A stretch of 64,000 nucleotides of DNA from Echeneis naucrates (GCF_900963305.1 NC_042518.1:7109548-7173547), one strand, 5' to 3'. Positions 27,261-51,659 are shown, counted from the first letter of the stretch. Numbers and translations: made by a program. Notes: generated from the sequence alone by a model not told the origin.

Positions 27261-28653
27261 ATGTCGTTTTGTTCTTTCTTCGGCGGGGAGGTGTTCAAAG
27301 ACCATTTTAAACCAGGTACAGTCACCTTTTCTACTCTGTTCAACATTTCGTTTTGTTTTGTTTTGCAACCGCTGCTGATCAAAGAGGTGGTGTTAACCAG
27401 CTAGCCGCCGTCGGCTAACTGTCTGTATGCTTTTGTTTTTGTGATGTGCCAGGTGGAGCTAATAGATAAGTTTTATGAAGAAGGTAAACTGAACACATAA
27501 TCATAGAAATGATTGGCAAGAACGCAGAAAAAAGCCACACAAGATGTTAGCCCGTAAACCTTTGGGACACATGTTCAGGTTGCACAACAGTTCAGTTACA
27601 AAACTGGATTTAAATGAGTCTAAGATAACAAGCCAGACTTAAAAAAAAAAAAAAAAAATCATCCTGTCACACTAATACCAATGTTGCGTTGATAATTTTA
27701 AATTCGTCAAACTACAAAGTGAAGCTATAGAAAAACAGGAAAAAACTAAATAAATAAATGCTTATGATTTGAGACATTGATGTGAAACCCAGACCCTGCT
27801 GAGGTCATGTGAAGTAAAATATTTAAGTAAAATAATAGCTTGTCCTTTTTTACATCAGCCATCATCTCCCATCATTTACTCCTCAGGCATTTATGTTTGT
27901 TCCAAGTGTGATCACCAGCTGTTCTCCAGCCACTCCAAGTATGAGCACTCCTCTCCCTGGCCAGCCTTCACTGAGACCATCCTTGAGGACAGTGTGTCCA
28001 AACATCAGGAGAGACCTGGAGCCTTTAAGGTACCATAAGTGACTTTGTCTGTGAGTTGGACTTCCCAGAGGAAGCTTGTTGTAAGAATATATGTCCTAAA
28101 ATGATGTGAATTTATATTACAAGACTAAGGACTTTAAAAATATTTTTAAATGATAGCTTCAAGGAAATGTCATGATTAAGGTGTATGATGTGTTGTTCCA
28201 GGTGCGGTGTGGGAAGTGTGGAAATGGACTGGGCCATGAATTTGTGAATGATGGACCAGCCAAAGGGTTGTCTCGCTTCTGAATATTCAGCAGTTCACTG
28301 AAGTTCGTCCCTAAAGGTATGAATACACAGACTGGAACTACAGAAGATAAAATGACTTTATTGAGCAAGCAAAACTTGTATAAACACGACAGTAATGCAT
28401 CTTCCTGTACAGCTATTTTTTTTCTTAGACATGTCGTAAGACCAAGTTCTAAGGTTTTCTTTTAAAATAATTTTTTTGTCAAATTTTAGGTTTTGTCTCG
28501 AATGCTGAAATTATCTGTTTTTAAACAGTTTCATTGGGAGACCATTAATATTTAGGGGTAGGTTATGTGGATGTTTGTGTGAAACTGCCTCTGAACAACA
28601 CAACATCTCCCTTTCTCTCTCTGCTCTCCACAGACAAGGTTGATGGTCAGTAA
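27261..28653 (+). CDS. msrb1: Methionine-R-sulfoxide reductase B1 (selenoprotein), first tandem copy
   Basis: MSRB1 reduces methionine-R-sulfoxide in cytosol and nucleus. Exons are 27261-27315, 27887-28029, 28202-28316 and 28634-28653, giving 110 residues. It begins [19 protein letters not shown]. Zinc-binding CXXC pairs are CSKCDH and [12 protein letters not shown]. The substrate-site motif EHSSPWPAF is intact. The catalytic residue is selenocysteine at codon 93: the UGA at 28280-28282 sits in the invariant context [12 protein letters not shown], and the frame continues through exon 4 to a UAA stop (DKVDGQ end). A SECIS-like hairpin follows at 28706-28774. Ordinary gene finders would truncate this at the UGA. 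A second copy with identical exon 1-3 lengths lies 840 bp downstream. Confidence 0.95.
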
Positions 28654-28705
28654 AGTGAGATGATAATGGTACGTTTTGATTGAAGATGTGTCCTGCTGAA
28701 GGTGC

Positions 28706-28774
28706 GGTCCGTGGATGATGAGTTCCGGGGCAAAGCCCAATCTGGGAGCGCCAGATCTCTGATGATAGGGGACC
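28706..28774 (+). promoter_or_regulatory. SECIS element of msrb1 copy 1
   Basis: The lower stem GGTCC (28706-28710) pairs with GGACC (28770-28774). ATGA at 28715-28718 faces TGAT at 28760-28763, the non-Watson-Crick core. An imperfect helix leads to an apical loop with AAA at 28732-28734. The element lies in the 3' UTR, 53 bases after the UAA stop, as required for UGA recoding to selenocysteine. Confidence 0.8.
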
Positions 28775-29490
28775 TCACTGAACAGCAAAAACAGACAAGC
28801 TTCATCACCTTTTAACTATGCAATAATCACAGACTCTGTAGCTACAATCACCTTAATGATGATATGATTACTGTTTCATACGGTGACAAACATTTGTATC
28901 GTCTGATGGGGCGATAGACTGCTTGTGGTTTTTGATTATTTGTCTTCATGTTTTATTTCCTGTTCTTCTACTGAGCTCTCAAAATTGTCAAGGTGGATGG
29001 TGAAATATGCCATAATGAATGAACATTTTCCAAAGATACTTGATGCATTTTAAATTAATTTGTCAGCAAATGTTTGTTATGCTAAATGCAGAAAATGACT
29101 AAATATAATTGCTATTTTCCAAGAGAAAAATAGAAATATTTAAAATGAAAGAAAGCAATACTGGACTATATATTTTGGTAAATACTTGCTCTTGATAATC
29201 ATTAAAACATTCTTCTGAGCATGTAATGTTTTGCTTTATTATGACATTCTATTCATTTTTCATTTATTTTTACCTTTATTAATGATCTCAAATTAGTTAA
29301 CCAATCTTCTCGGAGTGCTGCCATCTTGAGGAAGTAATGAGAACCAGATTAGACGTTACACAACCAGGACACGGATGTCGATACTTGATCTGGGTTTTTT
29401 TTTTTTTTTTTAAACCAGTTTAGGCTGGTTGACTCCTTGTGAATGTTTATATAGACCAACTAAAGGCAGACTACTTTTGACATGGAAGAA
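28775..29490. other. Spacer between the two msrb1 copies
   Basis: This is AT-rich sequence holding the end of the copy 1 3' UTR and the upstream region of copy 2. A T-run lies at about 29394-29411. No additional coding exon was found. Confidence 0.5.
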
Positions 29491-30170
29491 ATGTCCTATT
29501 GTTCATTTTCTAATGGAGAAGAATACAAAAATCACTTCCAGCCTGGTGAGTGACAAAGAAGGTTGCATGCGAAGCTTAAGAAGTCTTAATGTAATGAACC
29601 CAAAAGCTCACAGCTCTTCTTTCCTTCTTAGGTATATATGTGTGCTCTGATTGTGGACATGAGTTATTTTCCAGCACATCAAAGTTTGAGCACTCCTCTC
29701 CTTGGCCAGCTTTTTCAAAAACAATCCATGAGGACAGTGTTTCCAAACACCCTGAAGCATGGGGACCTATAAAGGTAGATTAACCCTGCCAGTGTAGCTC
29801 TGCTTACTATTTTATGTATTTTATGTAGAAAGATGGCTGGATAAAATATGAATAAATTCAACACTATACTCAGTTATTAATTAAATAATTTGTATATATA
29901 TTTCTGAAACAAAAAATTCTGGATTTAAATGTCTCAGGTTTGCTGTGGAAAGTGTGGTAATGGACTGGGCCATGAGTTTTTATATGATGGACCGAAAGAC
30001 GGCCTGTCACGTTTCTGAATATTCAGCAGCTCCCTGACGTTCATCCCTGCAGGTGGGGTCACCACTGCTTTCTATGTTGCTGGTTACTCCATAGCTGACA
30101 CTGTTATCATCTGCCTTTAATCAACTTCTTCTCCACAGAAAAGGTTGAAGGAAACGAAGGTGAGCTGTGA
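29491..30170 (+). CDS. Methionine-R-sulfoxide reductase B1 (selenoprotein), second tandem copy
   Basis: This is a second complete MSRB1 gene downstream of the first and in the same orientation. Exons are 29491-29545, 29632-29774, 29938-30052 and 30139-30170, giving 114 residues. The first three exons have exactly the same lengths and phases as copy 1. It begins [19 protein letters not shown]. It retains the zinc CXXC pairs ([18 protein letters not shown]), EHSSPWPAF, and an in-frame UGA (30016-30018) in [12 protein letters not shown] at codon 93. The C-terminus differs ([10 protein letters not shown]) and ends in UGA (30168-30170), so the mRNA has one UGA read as Sec and one as stop. Its own SECIS starts about 40 bases later. 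Divergence is mostly outside active-site motifs, suggesting a functional, not recent, duplicate. The transcript start was not located. Confidence 0.92.
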
Positions 30171-30199
30171 AAGAGAAGGCGCTCTCCTGCTGCTGTAGG

Positions 30200-30275
30200 T
30201 GCAGATGGTGAATGAAGTGCCCTGGAATGAAACCCAACAGGTCTTCCGGCCACTGATGGATGCTGATCTAACCGG
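30200..30275 (+). promoter_or_regulatory. SECIS element of msrb1 copy 2
   Basis: ATGA at 30212-30215 faces TGAT at 30254-30257. The helix starts GTG/CAC and includes CC/GG pairs. The apical loop carries AAA at 30230-30232. It differs clearly in sequence from the SECIS of copy 1 but keeps the core and loop adenines. Confidence 0.78.
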
Positions 30276-30776
30276 GCAGAAAATAAGATGAGCCTTGAAC
30301 CCCAGAGATGTGTGCGTGCAAAAACTAAATGCAGTCATATTCATTTGTCCTATAATGATTAATATTAAACTTTCCTCTTTGGCAAAGATCCAAGATGTTG
30401 ATTGGTTACAGGTGACTCTACTCAACTCTGTATATACTTGTCATAGTATTGAACATTGTTGACAGGTCTTAAAACTTAAAATTGTTCTTCCAAAGTGCAA
30501 TTGCACGTTTCTATCAGCTGGTGGCAGTATCTCCTATAATTAATACGGATATAGTTTGTGAAAAAGATGTTCAGTACTGTAATTTATAGGCACCAAAGGT
30601 AAAGTATCTTTCATTAATAGTTAAGCAAGTAATAATTCTTTGTCAATTAATTTAATCCAAAATGCTGTGAACAAAAGAAACCCACACTGGCATGCAGATT
30701 TTCATGGTACTTGAAGGTTGGTTTTTGCACATAATGCACATAATTGCTACTTATCAGTGTGCACTATCCTACTGTA

Positions 30777-30782
30777 AATAAA
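30777..30782 (+). terminator. Polyadenylation signal of msrb1 copy 2
   Basis: AATAAA is followed by GTGTTCTGTG, a GU-rich downstream element, about 500 bases after SECIS 2. Confidence 0.55.
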
Positions 30783-33700
30783 AGAGTGTTCTGTGACTTG
30801 ATTCAGTGCACTCACTTATTTCACAAATCCAGAATTCCTGCCTGCAAATGTTTAGTGTGCCATGAGATTTTAACCACAAAAAAACCTTTGTAATGTATGT
30901 TAATGGAATGACAGGTCTTCATTGTAAAGTTCTTGAACCCACTCACTCTAATCTCAGGGACTTTTCATTCCATTTAGGAGATACGAAAATTTTTACTTCT
31001 GGCCAAATTTTTCTAAATAACTCAATGGCCTGTTTCTTGGCTGGTGGAGTAGTGGAATTCTAAACAAATTAGGGATGCGGGGGCTACATTCAACAACTCC
31101 AATCCTGTTGAAGTGTCTGGGATGAGCAGGTGTGAGGTCGCTCTTTCAAAGGCTGGAGGATCAGAGGGAGAGATGAAAGCCTCAGTGTCAGCCAGCGGAT
31201 TAAGAAGGGAAGTGCAACTACGCTTAGATAGTGAAGTGTTTAAAGAACAGAGTATTCTAATGATATGATTATTCAAATTATAGCAGGTTGCAGGAGATGC
31301 AAATATCTGTGCAACGTATTTTGATACCATAAGACCTAAATCTTGACGTCTTATCGTCTCACCTCAAGCCATATATTAGTTTGGTGGAAAACATTCCTTC
31401 CGACTGATTAGACATTGTTGTTGTGTAGTCCATGTTCTATCGCCACAGCTGGCACACAGACTAAACTGTCCTCGGGGTGAAGTCTGGAAGAGGAGCGGGG
31501 GCGGGGGAGTTTGAGAAAGGATGAGCTTCAAACCCACCAACAGACCGACACAGATGAAAATACAAAGATAAAGTAGATGTGAGAATGAGAAGCTGCGGAG
31601 TAAAAGGAAATAGCTCAAAACACAGGACTGTAATTAACATTTGCTATCTTCAGGAACACTTTCTGGCTGGCATCTGAGCACAGCCGTACGGCCAAGAGGA
31701 AGTAAACAGGAAGGAGGAAGTGGTAATCCTCTGATGGAATCATGAGACAGACCCACCTTTTCTTCCACTGACCTCTGGGGCTCGTCCTGCTTGTAAAGCA
31801 AACATGATCCTTAATTACATTAAACCACTACTACTCCAAAGCCCTCCGCAGTCCCGAAGGCCAGGCTCCGAGGCCCGGCTGAACACGTGCATCCCACTGA
31901 CATCTTGTTTTAATTGCAAACTATACGAGGCCATCACTTAGATGTGGATGTTTATGGCACTGCACCTGCCTTTGTTTTGAGCCACAGAAGAAAAGTATCT
32001 CATTCTGCGTCCAACCAATGAGGTTCATTGAGGTAATGTTCCCTAAAAACATCTGTCATCCAGTGGCTCTGCTTCACCCACCTCAGAAGCTGCGATCACA
32101 TTGTACGAGGAATAAAGCTCCCGAATGCGTGACTGTAGCAGAAGTGGTGGAAATTCCTCTCATCAGGGAGCAATGTGTACTTCTGTTAACTCTCCCGCTG
32201 TATGATACATCCATACATGGAAGCGCTGCCTTCCACATGTTTCAGACACACATGCTGTATGTTGGCCAAACATCTGTCTTCCTCCGAGTAATGAATGAAA
32301 GCTTTCAACAAAGTTTTTATACATGACACAGAAATGTGATCTTTGCTCTGGATAAAAGAACATAGTTCTGGAAAATGAAGGCAGTCCAGGTTAGGCATTG
32401 TTGTAATTCTGTCCGGACAACATGTGTTGGAAAGAGATGGAGCCTGTGAAAACCAGAATGAGAATACTTCTGCCCATCCTCTCTGACAGGCCCAACATCG
32501 AACCACAGCATGAAATGATGTGTAGTTTACTGAGAGTATAAACAGATTTTATGTGGTGCGGCTATGTGAAATGCATATCTTGACAGCCCATATTGGTTAT
32601 AAACAATGTAAATGTGGAATGAGGACTAATAAAAATACAATTACATTAAGGAAGAAACAATGGGAAACCAAAAATTTTGGTTCAGTCCAACAAAATGTCA
32701 ACAGTTTAAGGATGTGAGAGATCGTTTCGCAGAACGCAAACCTGCACTGCAAAGCCAAAAACTGCTCTGTGAAATCCCACGTATGAGGGCTTCCACTGAG
32801 AAAATAAACAATATATGAAATTTCAATGGCTTCTCTTGCCTCATTGTCATCTTTATCACATGATCATCTTCCTGTTTTTTGGCTCCACCAGCTTTAATAA
32901 CACATGGTGGGGTGTGTTTGAACGTGTATGTGGTTGCAGACATCACTTGCTATCTGCACTCTGATCTCTTTCAGGAAGATAGGACCCAAAGACAGCAGTT
33001 CAGGTTGGTCTGAAAGTTTCAAAGGAATACTTGAGGTGTGTGGCACTAGCGTTGTTGTCAGAGAGCAGGAAGGGGTCCTTACTTTTTAGGATGCTAGATT
33101 GACTTATGGATAAGGAAGAAGTTAGGGAAGAAGAGGAACAGGAGAAGATTAGCTGATTGTGTGCCCACGTCTTTTTTCTTTTTTTTTTTTGCTTGATCAG
33201 AGACTACACAGGCTTTGAAAGGCCTCAAAGGTGAATGCAGTAATCCAGAAAGACATTGTGTGGGTAATGTCATGCAATTATTCTTTTCTTTTGCTGTGTT
33301 AGTTTCAGAGTCTGTGGTTAGAACGGTCAAATGGAGCTTCAGATAAAAGTGCGCTAGAGGTGAGGAAAAATGTATCAAATGCACCAGTCTCCAGAGTATG
33401 GGAACGTAACGACACTTGCGGATTTCAGCTGAATGATTGAAAAGCAGACTGGTTTCGTAGCCAAAGAGAGCAGTGACTGTGGAAAATATTTGTGTCAGTG
33501 CGTGTCCAGAAATGTCAGTGGCCTCTGACGTCTGGAGAGGTTCATGGCACGCTAAAAACATCTTTAGGCAGATGGAGGCTCAACACTGCCTTGGAGAATT
33601 AAGTAATTACCTCAGTCTTTCCCTGGGTATGATGCCACAGACTGTCTCCCTCCCTCCCACTCACCCAACCCCCACCCAAACTACACCCACACACCCAGTT

Positions 33701-35229
33701 CACCCAGTGCCCTGCAATTTGCGGCTGCTCATCCCCTGTCATGTTTGTTAGTAGTCCCAGTGTGCCTCATATTAGAACCAGATCATACAAAGGTTAGAGA
33801 TGACTGTGTGTTTGTATTTCCAAGAGAACACAACTGTAAGCATGCTTGTACATCGTATTTATCTTGTTTGTTTCTGCAGTTTTTTTCTTTGTGCGAATGT
33901 GCGTTTCTTTGTTATATGGTCTTTATAGAACTTAAGTGAGCTCTGCAACCCCTCGCAGGTCTTAGATGGGTGGTCTTAATTGCTCCCCTGGCCATGCTGA
34001 TTGCTAACTTCTGCGCAGAAAATGTTGAGAGGTGCCCGAGCTCCTTATACTCAGTGATTATAACCCAATCAGGAACCTATAATCTACACCATTCCCCATA
34101 TTGCGAGACAGGGGAGTTCTGTCTTTGGTCTTACTCTGTGGTTGAGACAATGGATGAACAGAAAGTGACATTTGGCTCTTTTACCAAAGATCAACATAAA
34201 GAAGTAAAGCTTCTAGGCATGTGCTTATTTTTGAGTCTGTGAGTTGTTTTTTTTTTTTGCATGAGAATAAAATATTATTACCATGTATATACTACGTCAA
34301 GATAAGCAAGCCCACTGCTGCTTCCTCTCTACCTATGCCATATCATTTCACATCTAGAATCTATAATAATGCATTTTCCTTGAAAGAATCATAATTACCA
34401 GATTTAAATAAAGTGTTTAATGTGTGTCTTTGTGTGACCACATCTGGATCCTCCTGATTGCACGAATGAGGGGAATTCCACTCCGTTCATACAGGTTTAT
34501 ACCCCCCAGCACACTTTGTGCAATATATAAACACAGCGCTAGTTTTACCTTTTTACAGTAAGTCCTCCAAGTATGCAACATTAGAGCCAACAGTAAATTT
34601 ATGGGACATCAATGTCTTGAATAAAAAACAAAAAAACTAAAACTGAAAACATGAATTATGTATCTTCAGCATCAACATTTGTCGCATGCAAACTTTGATT
34701 CTCTACATTTGCACTTTACTCGGTTACTTTTGTGCCAGAAAGGCAAAGACACTCATCTTACCTGTCCCTCACTCTGCAGTAATTGTTTCTCTTGATCCCT
34801 CAGACTCTTCCCATTGGCTTGTCAGTGTCCTGGATTTATGTGGGGAACATGGTGTTTTGCCCAAACTAAGCACACAGTAAAGACACAGTTAGCACTGGTT
34901 CAAAAAAGAATCCATTTTTTTAAATATATTTTGAGTAAATCCGCAGCAAAGCCTTTCTGCTGTCATTCGGACAAGCAGCTTTGTCGTGTCCCTAAAAACA
35001 TAGACCTCAAAAACCTAAAGTGGGACCAGATGAGAGATAGAGGAAGGCAAAGAAGAGCTGTATGTGCGTGACTATGTCTGTGTTGGTAAAAAAGAGGATT
35101 CAAAATACATTCCCACAGGAATGAAGATCTGTTTTACGATGTGTCGGTTGGTATTTTAAAGAAAGCTGCCTTCCAGTTTCACCACCAGCCTGAACGGATT
35201 CAAAAGAGCCCTTCTTATTCCAAAATCTA

Positions 35230-35560
35230 AGTACCATAAGCCAAACAAATAATGTGACATTTTGGGAAATATTCTTCTAAAAGTTGGATTAAAATTTTGA
35301 TAGCACTCTCATGTCTGTACCGTAAACATCTGGCTACAGTTAGTTAGTCTAGTTTAGCATCAAGACAGACAAAAAGGTTAACAAAGTCCACCTTCCACTA
35401 CAATCAGAGCTCCGTAATAAGGACGTTATGTAAATTTTTCCAAAAAGTAAGAGGCAGAAGTAGCAAGTAATATTTTACCACCATGAAAGTTTGGACCACA
35501 GTTTCCAGACTTTGTCTTGTTTAAGTGTTGAGAAAGCTTATTAAAGAAGTTATTCTTATA
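35230..35560 (+). repeat. Dispersed teleost repeat (GACATTTTGGGAAAT family), copy 1
   Basis: The order GACATTTTGGGAAATATTC, then ACTCTCATGTCTGTACCGTA, then CTGGCTACAG and TAGTTTAGCATCAAGACAG matches, from memory, a very abundant percomorph repeat. The copy is diverged. Other copies lie at 39210-39345 (+), 47085-47235 (-) and 49095-49200 (-). Confidence 0.55.
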
Positions 35561-38500
35561 CACATGTTGGAATAATTTGAACATTTTAAAATAAAATGAT
35601 TCAAACTAAACATGTCAGTCTTTTAAGCAAAACATTCCAATTTTAAGCCTCATTTATCTCTTTACTGCGCCTGTTTTTTCTCTGGCAGGTCACATATTTG
35701 GTACAATCCTGTCCCCTTTGGCCAAAATAACCGTCAGCACCTTAGATGATGGTTTGCTTGTTTGAGTCGCACATGATTTCACATTCCTGTGAAACGCAGA
35801 CTGCCCCCACGGGGTAGAAGCCCGTCTCCTGTTTCTGCAGCATGAAACAGTTTTGACACACTCTGCCTCTGGCCTGCAAGAGCTCACTGGACAGGTGATC
35901 CTATTTTAGCAAACCTGACTCAACTGTGAGGCAATGGATGTATTTTTTTTCTTTTCTTTTTTGAGGATGACAGCCATCTTCTCTCACAGTTTTCTCACAG
36001 TCAGTGTGACAAGATGGAATTCAAAAAAGCCAAGGAAACTCCAGAGAGGGGAAAGACAAACTGCTGCGGCTTCACACCAGTAATTACAGTCTTCTAACAC
36101 CCATCTCATGACTATGTTTTTATTTACAGAGACTGTCAAGATTTGATTCAGTCATTTGCATTTTATGAACACAGAGCCACTGATTAAACAACAAGATATT
36201 CACCCAGTTGCTCATTCACACGCATCTTTAGTCCCTCCAATTGTTTCCAATGAGCAGTGTTTGTGTGAAAATTAACAAGCACAACCATTTGGGTGGTGTC
36301 TCTGGCCCGCTAACAGTAGCACAGTGTTCAGTCCAACCGTCCTGGCTGTAAATTGCAAAGATGGAAAGAGAGTTGTTTTTCACACACTGTGCACAAATAC
36401 TGTAGATGGTGACAGTGACACATAAAAGAGCGAAGCTGCGGTTTGGGGCTGACGTCATGGCAATCAACATTTAAAAACGACGAGACCTTTCAGTGAAAGA
36501 AAGCCAGACGGAGCGGCCCACAAACATTTCAGTGAGGAACAGTTTGGGATCAGGTTCCAAAAGTGGTCCATGTGCCAAAAGGGTGGAACAGTCGCGCATG
36601 TGTCCACACACATACCTGGTCAGACACATGCTTTAGCTTTCAAAGTTTCACCCTCAAAGCTGTCAGCTTTACAGCTAAACGTCTTGAGTGCGCTGAGACG
36701 TGAAACTGTATTCGAATTAATGGCAATTGTGTCACTTTCAAATTCATCTCACTCCATTTCTTTCTACCTCATTCACATTCATCATCTGTCTTACAGCCAC
36801 AAACACACACAGACGCACGCACGGACACACACAAGTTTCCCCTGAACCCTGCTCCTCCACCCTTCCCAACAGACCCCATATCACCAAGGAGCCAACCGCC
36901 AGATCCCATTTTTCACCGCAGAGCTGTGGATTAGAAAAGAAAGCATTTCCCAAATGGTCTGCGGCTTGTGTGATGACTTGATTGTTGTTCAGTTTAATTC
37001 CTTCAATAGTCTTTAGATTTCCTCTTGCCTGATTTTACTGCTACAATAAAGCACCCAAAGAAGGTAAATAACAGTTTGAAAAAACTCCTCTTCAGACTTG
37101 CCTCTTGGAAAGGTATTATAATTTTTATTGCCAAGATGAAAGACACATTGAAAATGCAGCTGCTTTCTAATGCTGGAAAGAGTGTTACTATTGTCACAAA
37201 AACTTTTTTGTCAAACAAGAACGAATAAAAAACTAGGTGATGATGAATAAAGGTAATTGTTATTTCGCACACTGAAACTAGATAAAAATTAGATGACTAA
37301 AATGTGATTACAACGAAACAGGATTTTCTTCAAAAGACTTGTGACAAAAATAAACTGTCAAAATGAACACTGGATGGAAGATAGCTTGCACGCATTTTTG
37401 TTCATGTGAAAACATCTGTGGGTTTACACTCTATCTCCATACATGTATATAATTTTGGTAATTGAACCTCCTGGCTTTGGGTGCTTCCCAAATCTAACCC
37501 TCATGAAGTTGGAATGAATCGCAGCGAATGCTTCCGCGGATAGAAATTACTCCCATGTTGAACTCAAAGTATTATGTGGGTCTAACACTGTTTAATGCTT
37601 TCAAGGCCGTTGAGGCTGTTGCGTAAGATGCAAACAACTCTCCTCTCATCTCTCGAGCACTGCTCCGTAACGCTGTTGGGCAAGCCTGAGAGTTCGTACG
37701 TCCTGCTAGCAGAGAGAAGGGCCGATGCACCTGTGTGAAGGTGGAGGTACGTGAGGCATGTTGGGTGGGAGGAGAAGAGAAAGACGTGTGGCAGAAAACT
37801 AAGATGAGATGAAGAGATCAGAGTGATTTTGTTCCCTTGTCCGTCTCCTCTTCCAACCATCATTCTTATTGACTTTGCTTACGTTTTCAGATGAAAGATG
37901 GGAAGGGGCCAGGTGAAGGGTGCGGCTCCAACGCAGCTCTGCTGTTTGCTTTTGTCTTCGCTGATCCTCACAACCTGAGGGCCTGACGACTGAGCGGCTA
38001 ACATTTTGCTGAGAGCACATGTAACATCTCTTATCTCTTCAAAGGAACTGCACTTCAGAAACCACAATGTGATTATTCAAATGAAATATTTTGGGACAAT
38101 CCTGCTTCACCACATCACAGAAAAAAAAAAGATTAAAAGTGAATTTGTTCAGAATCCGTAAATGCTACATTTAATGCAAGACAGTAGACGATTACTCTTG
38201 AACAGCGAGTCCTCAATCTGGAGCTCATTATTAGTAAAAAATTCATTGATATTCATTTCAGAAAATGCAAAAAAAAAAAAAAAAAGGGTGAGGTTCCATT
38301 CATAATAAACTACATCCATGCCTCTGCACCACTAAATACTATCTCCTGGGTTGTGGTTTCAAAGATCTGTCATGATGGCTTTAAGATTTTTGACTGCTAT
38401 CTTGCGGCTATCCCAAATCACCGACAGCTTCTTCCTCATACTGGAAATTACAAAATGAGAGTGGAACATTCTGCCTTTGCTCAGGAGGATTTGTAATTTG

Positions 38501-39209
38501 CTGTAATGGCTGACACATGTACATGCCATCAGCAGGCCTCTGGTTATGGAAATCTCTATCAGTGGTAAATGCTGGGATGCAGCAGCAGTGCACACCTGCT
38601 GTCGCGACAGTCGGATATCTACATATGTGTTCATAAATACTGACACAGGAATGTGAGCAGACCGTTACATTTACAGACGGAGATGTGTGCACACAAACAC
38701 ATCCACAGAAAAACCATATTGTCCGGCCTCAGCCCCATACTGCAGATAAAAACACAAGCATGGTTCACAACTTGCATGTCATATTTGTTTTCTGGTTGTT
38801 GCTGCCGTCTGTTTGTTTCTTTAATCTCACTGTTTATATTTCTGGGTCCAAACCCGTCAGTGTAGCTCCAACTAGAGCAATTAGGATGAGGGAAAAGCAA
38901 ATAAAATGTCTGATGAAAGCAAAGCTTGGATTCTGACCTCATTCTGACTGAATCTGCCGCGAGCCAACAGACAGTCATTTCCAAAGCTGTGAATTCCTCA
39001 GTGCCAGGCTGGCCTCCCTTTGGATGGGTCTACAATGGCTGTTTGTACTTCAAAACATATCATTATTCTATATTTGCCTCAGTCCCGTCTGTATCCGGCG
39101 AGACCTTTGCGCGAGTGCTGATGTTTTAAGCTTTTCGTCTCATAAGGTAGAAATTGTAATCACACAAACTGGAAAGGTAGAATTACATAAAAGAAAAGAG
39201 TGGCATTTC

Positions 39210-39345
39210 AGACTCATGCTTCACAAATTTTTTTCATTTTGAGAGTTAGATAAGAATACTAACGCCACCCCAACACATCTAATACAGACATTAAGCTAAC
39301 TTAGCTTAGCACGAAGACTCTTCTGAAAAAGCCTTAACACATGCA
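39210..39345 (+). repeat. Dispersed teleost repeat, partial copy 2
   Basis: GAGAGTTAGATAAGAATAC followed by GCTAACTTAGCTTAGCACGA corresponds to the middle part of the repeat at 35230-35560. The ends are not preserved. Confidence 0.5.
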
Positions 39346-40839
39346 GCGTCAGTATTGGTTTCAAAAGGCAGAAATATTAAAACATTGAGGCTGAAAAGGG
39401 AAACTGATTCCTTTGATTATATTTAATGCCCCTAATCTCTGCCACTAATCTAATCACGACATTTTTAGAGACGTAAAAGAAAATCACTGTTGGGGTATTT
39501 AATAATGTATTTGATGTCATAGAGTAAAATATGAAAATGTCTTGTACAGACCTTAATTTAGCATCAGCTAACCAAACACTTATAAACTTTGGGACAAAGA
39601 CGCTCATTAACTAACACTATCTCACACCAAAAAAAAAAAAGTGCCACATTTTTTTCTGAGGATATTGAGGAAGAGAGTGGAATAAAGATAAAATATCCAC
39701 AATTTGCCAACACAGCAAGTTTGCCAAATTCATTTATTATCTCTGTCTGAACCATGCTGTGCCTCTGGGCTCAAAATGCAAATGTGTGTGAGTGTGAGAG
39801 TGTGGGAGTGTGACAGCGACAGCACCTCTCCTCCCTCTCCCCTCGCCCATTCAGACGGCCGCCCTCGGTGTATTACTCAGGTTCAAAAGTCTGAACTTCT
39901 TCTCATTGCCAGGTGAAACTCAATACACACAGAAGCTTTAAAGTATCAGTGAAACATCAAAGTGCTGATCCTTCCTGTACTGCCCGAAAGGTAACTCAGT
40001 CAGATACTGTATTTATGGGATGGAAACAGAGCAGTCACTGGGGGGGGGCGGGGATCTCTTTGCTGTAGGCTTATTGTTGTGAAGGTTTGTCTAAGGAGCT
40101 GTGCCACTATGTTGCCTATGTGTTGATTGTCAAGGTGCGTAGAGAGTACAAGAGGTTTTGGGTAGACATCCTCGGGGCGTCTCTTATTCACTGAGACATC
40201 TATCAGATGGGTTCAAAGGGGCAAGTAGGATTTTCCTCTGTGGAGTCAGTTTACATCTGTAAAACACTGATGAGTCTGTAGCTTATAACAAAGTGCTGTA
40301 GATCTCTTTTTCCCATGTCACAAAAATAGCAATCTCTGTTGATTATGTTACAAAGTTTGTTTTACAGAACGACTCAAAGCAATTCACGCTTCAAATGATT
40401 AAAATCACACTAAGACACAAAGGTTTTAAATCAATCATCAAGAGGTTTCATTCAGTAACGTATAATTAGGTTAGAAATAGAAATATATATGAGTCATTTT
40501 TCTTATGGAAGACAACTCAGATAAGTTGTTACTACTACTCAGGTCCATGTTTATCCATGTTTATGCTCTAGCTTAAGCAGGGAAGGGTGGAGACTTGTAA
40601 AAGAAAGAAAAAAAAAAACGGGGCGTATGAGCAGCAGAGGAGAAACTTTGGATGATGCATCAGTACTCACCTCAGAGCGCACAGACACAGCAGACTCATT
40701 ACACTGTGACAAAAGTTTCTCTACTGAGAAAGACTAATCTTTTCAGAGGGAGTTCAGGGAGGAACAGACAAAAACAATGAAGATCATTTCTGACAAATCC
40801 ACCGTGCCATTTCGCTGCTAAGATGAGCGCTCCATGTGA

Positions 40840-51659
<10,820 letters not shown>

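Noticed and set aside
28280-28282. TGA in msrb1 copy 1 as a nonsense mutation and pseudogene mark
   Set aside because: It occupies the catalytic selenocysteine position, the reading continues through conserved sequence, and a SECIS follows; the same applies to copy 2.
32018-32326. Open frame of 102 codons in the gene-free block
   Set aside because: No domain, no splice context and ordinary AT-rich intergenic composition.
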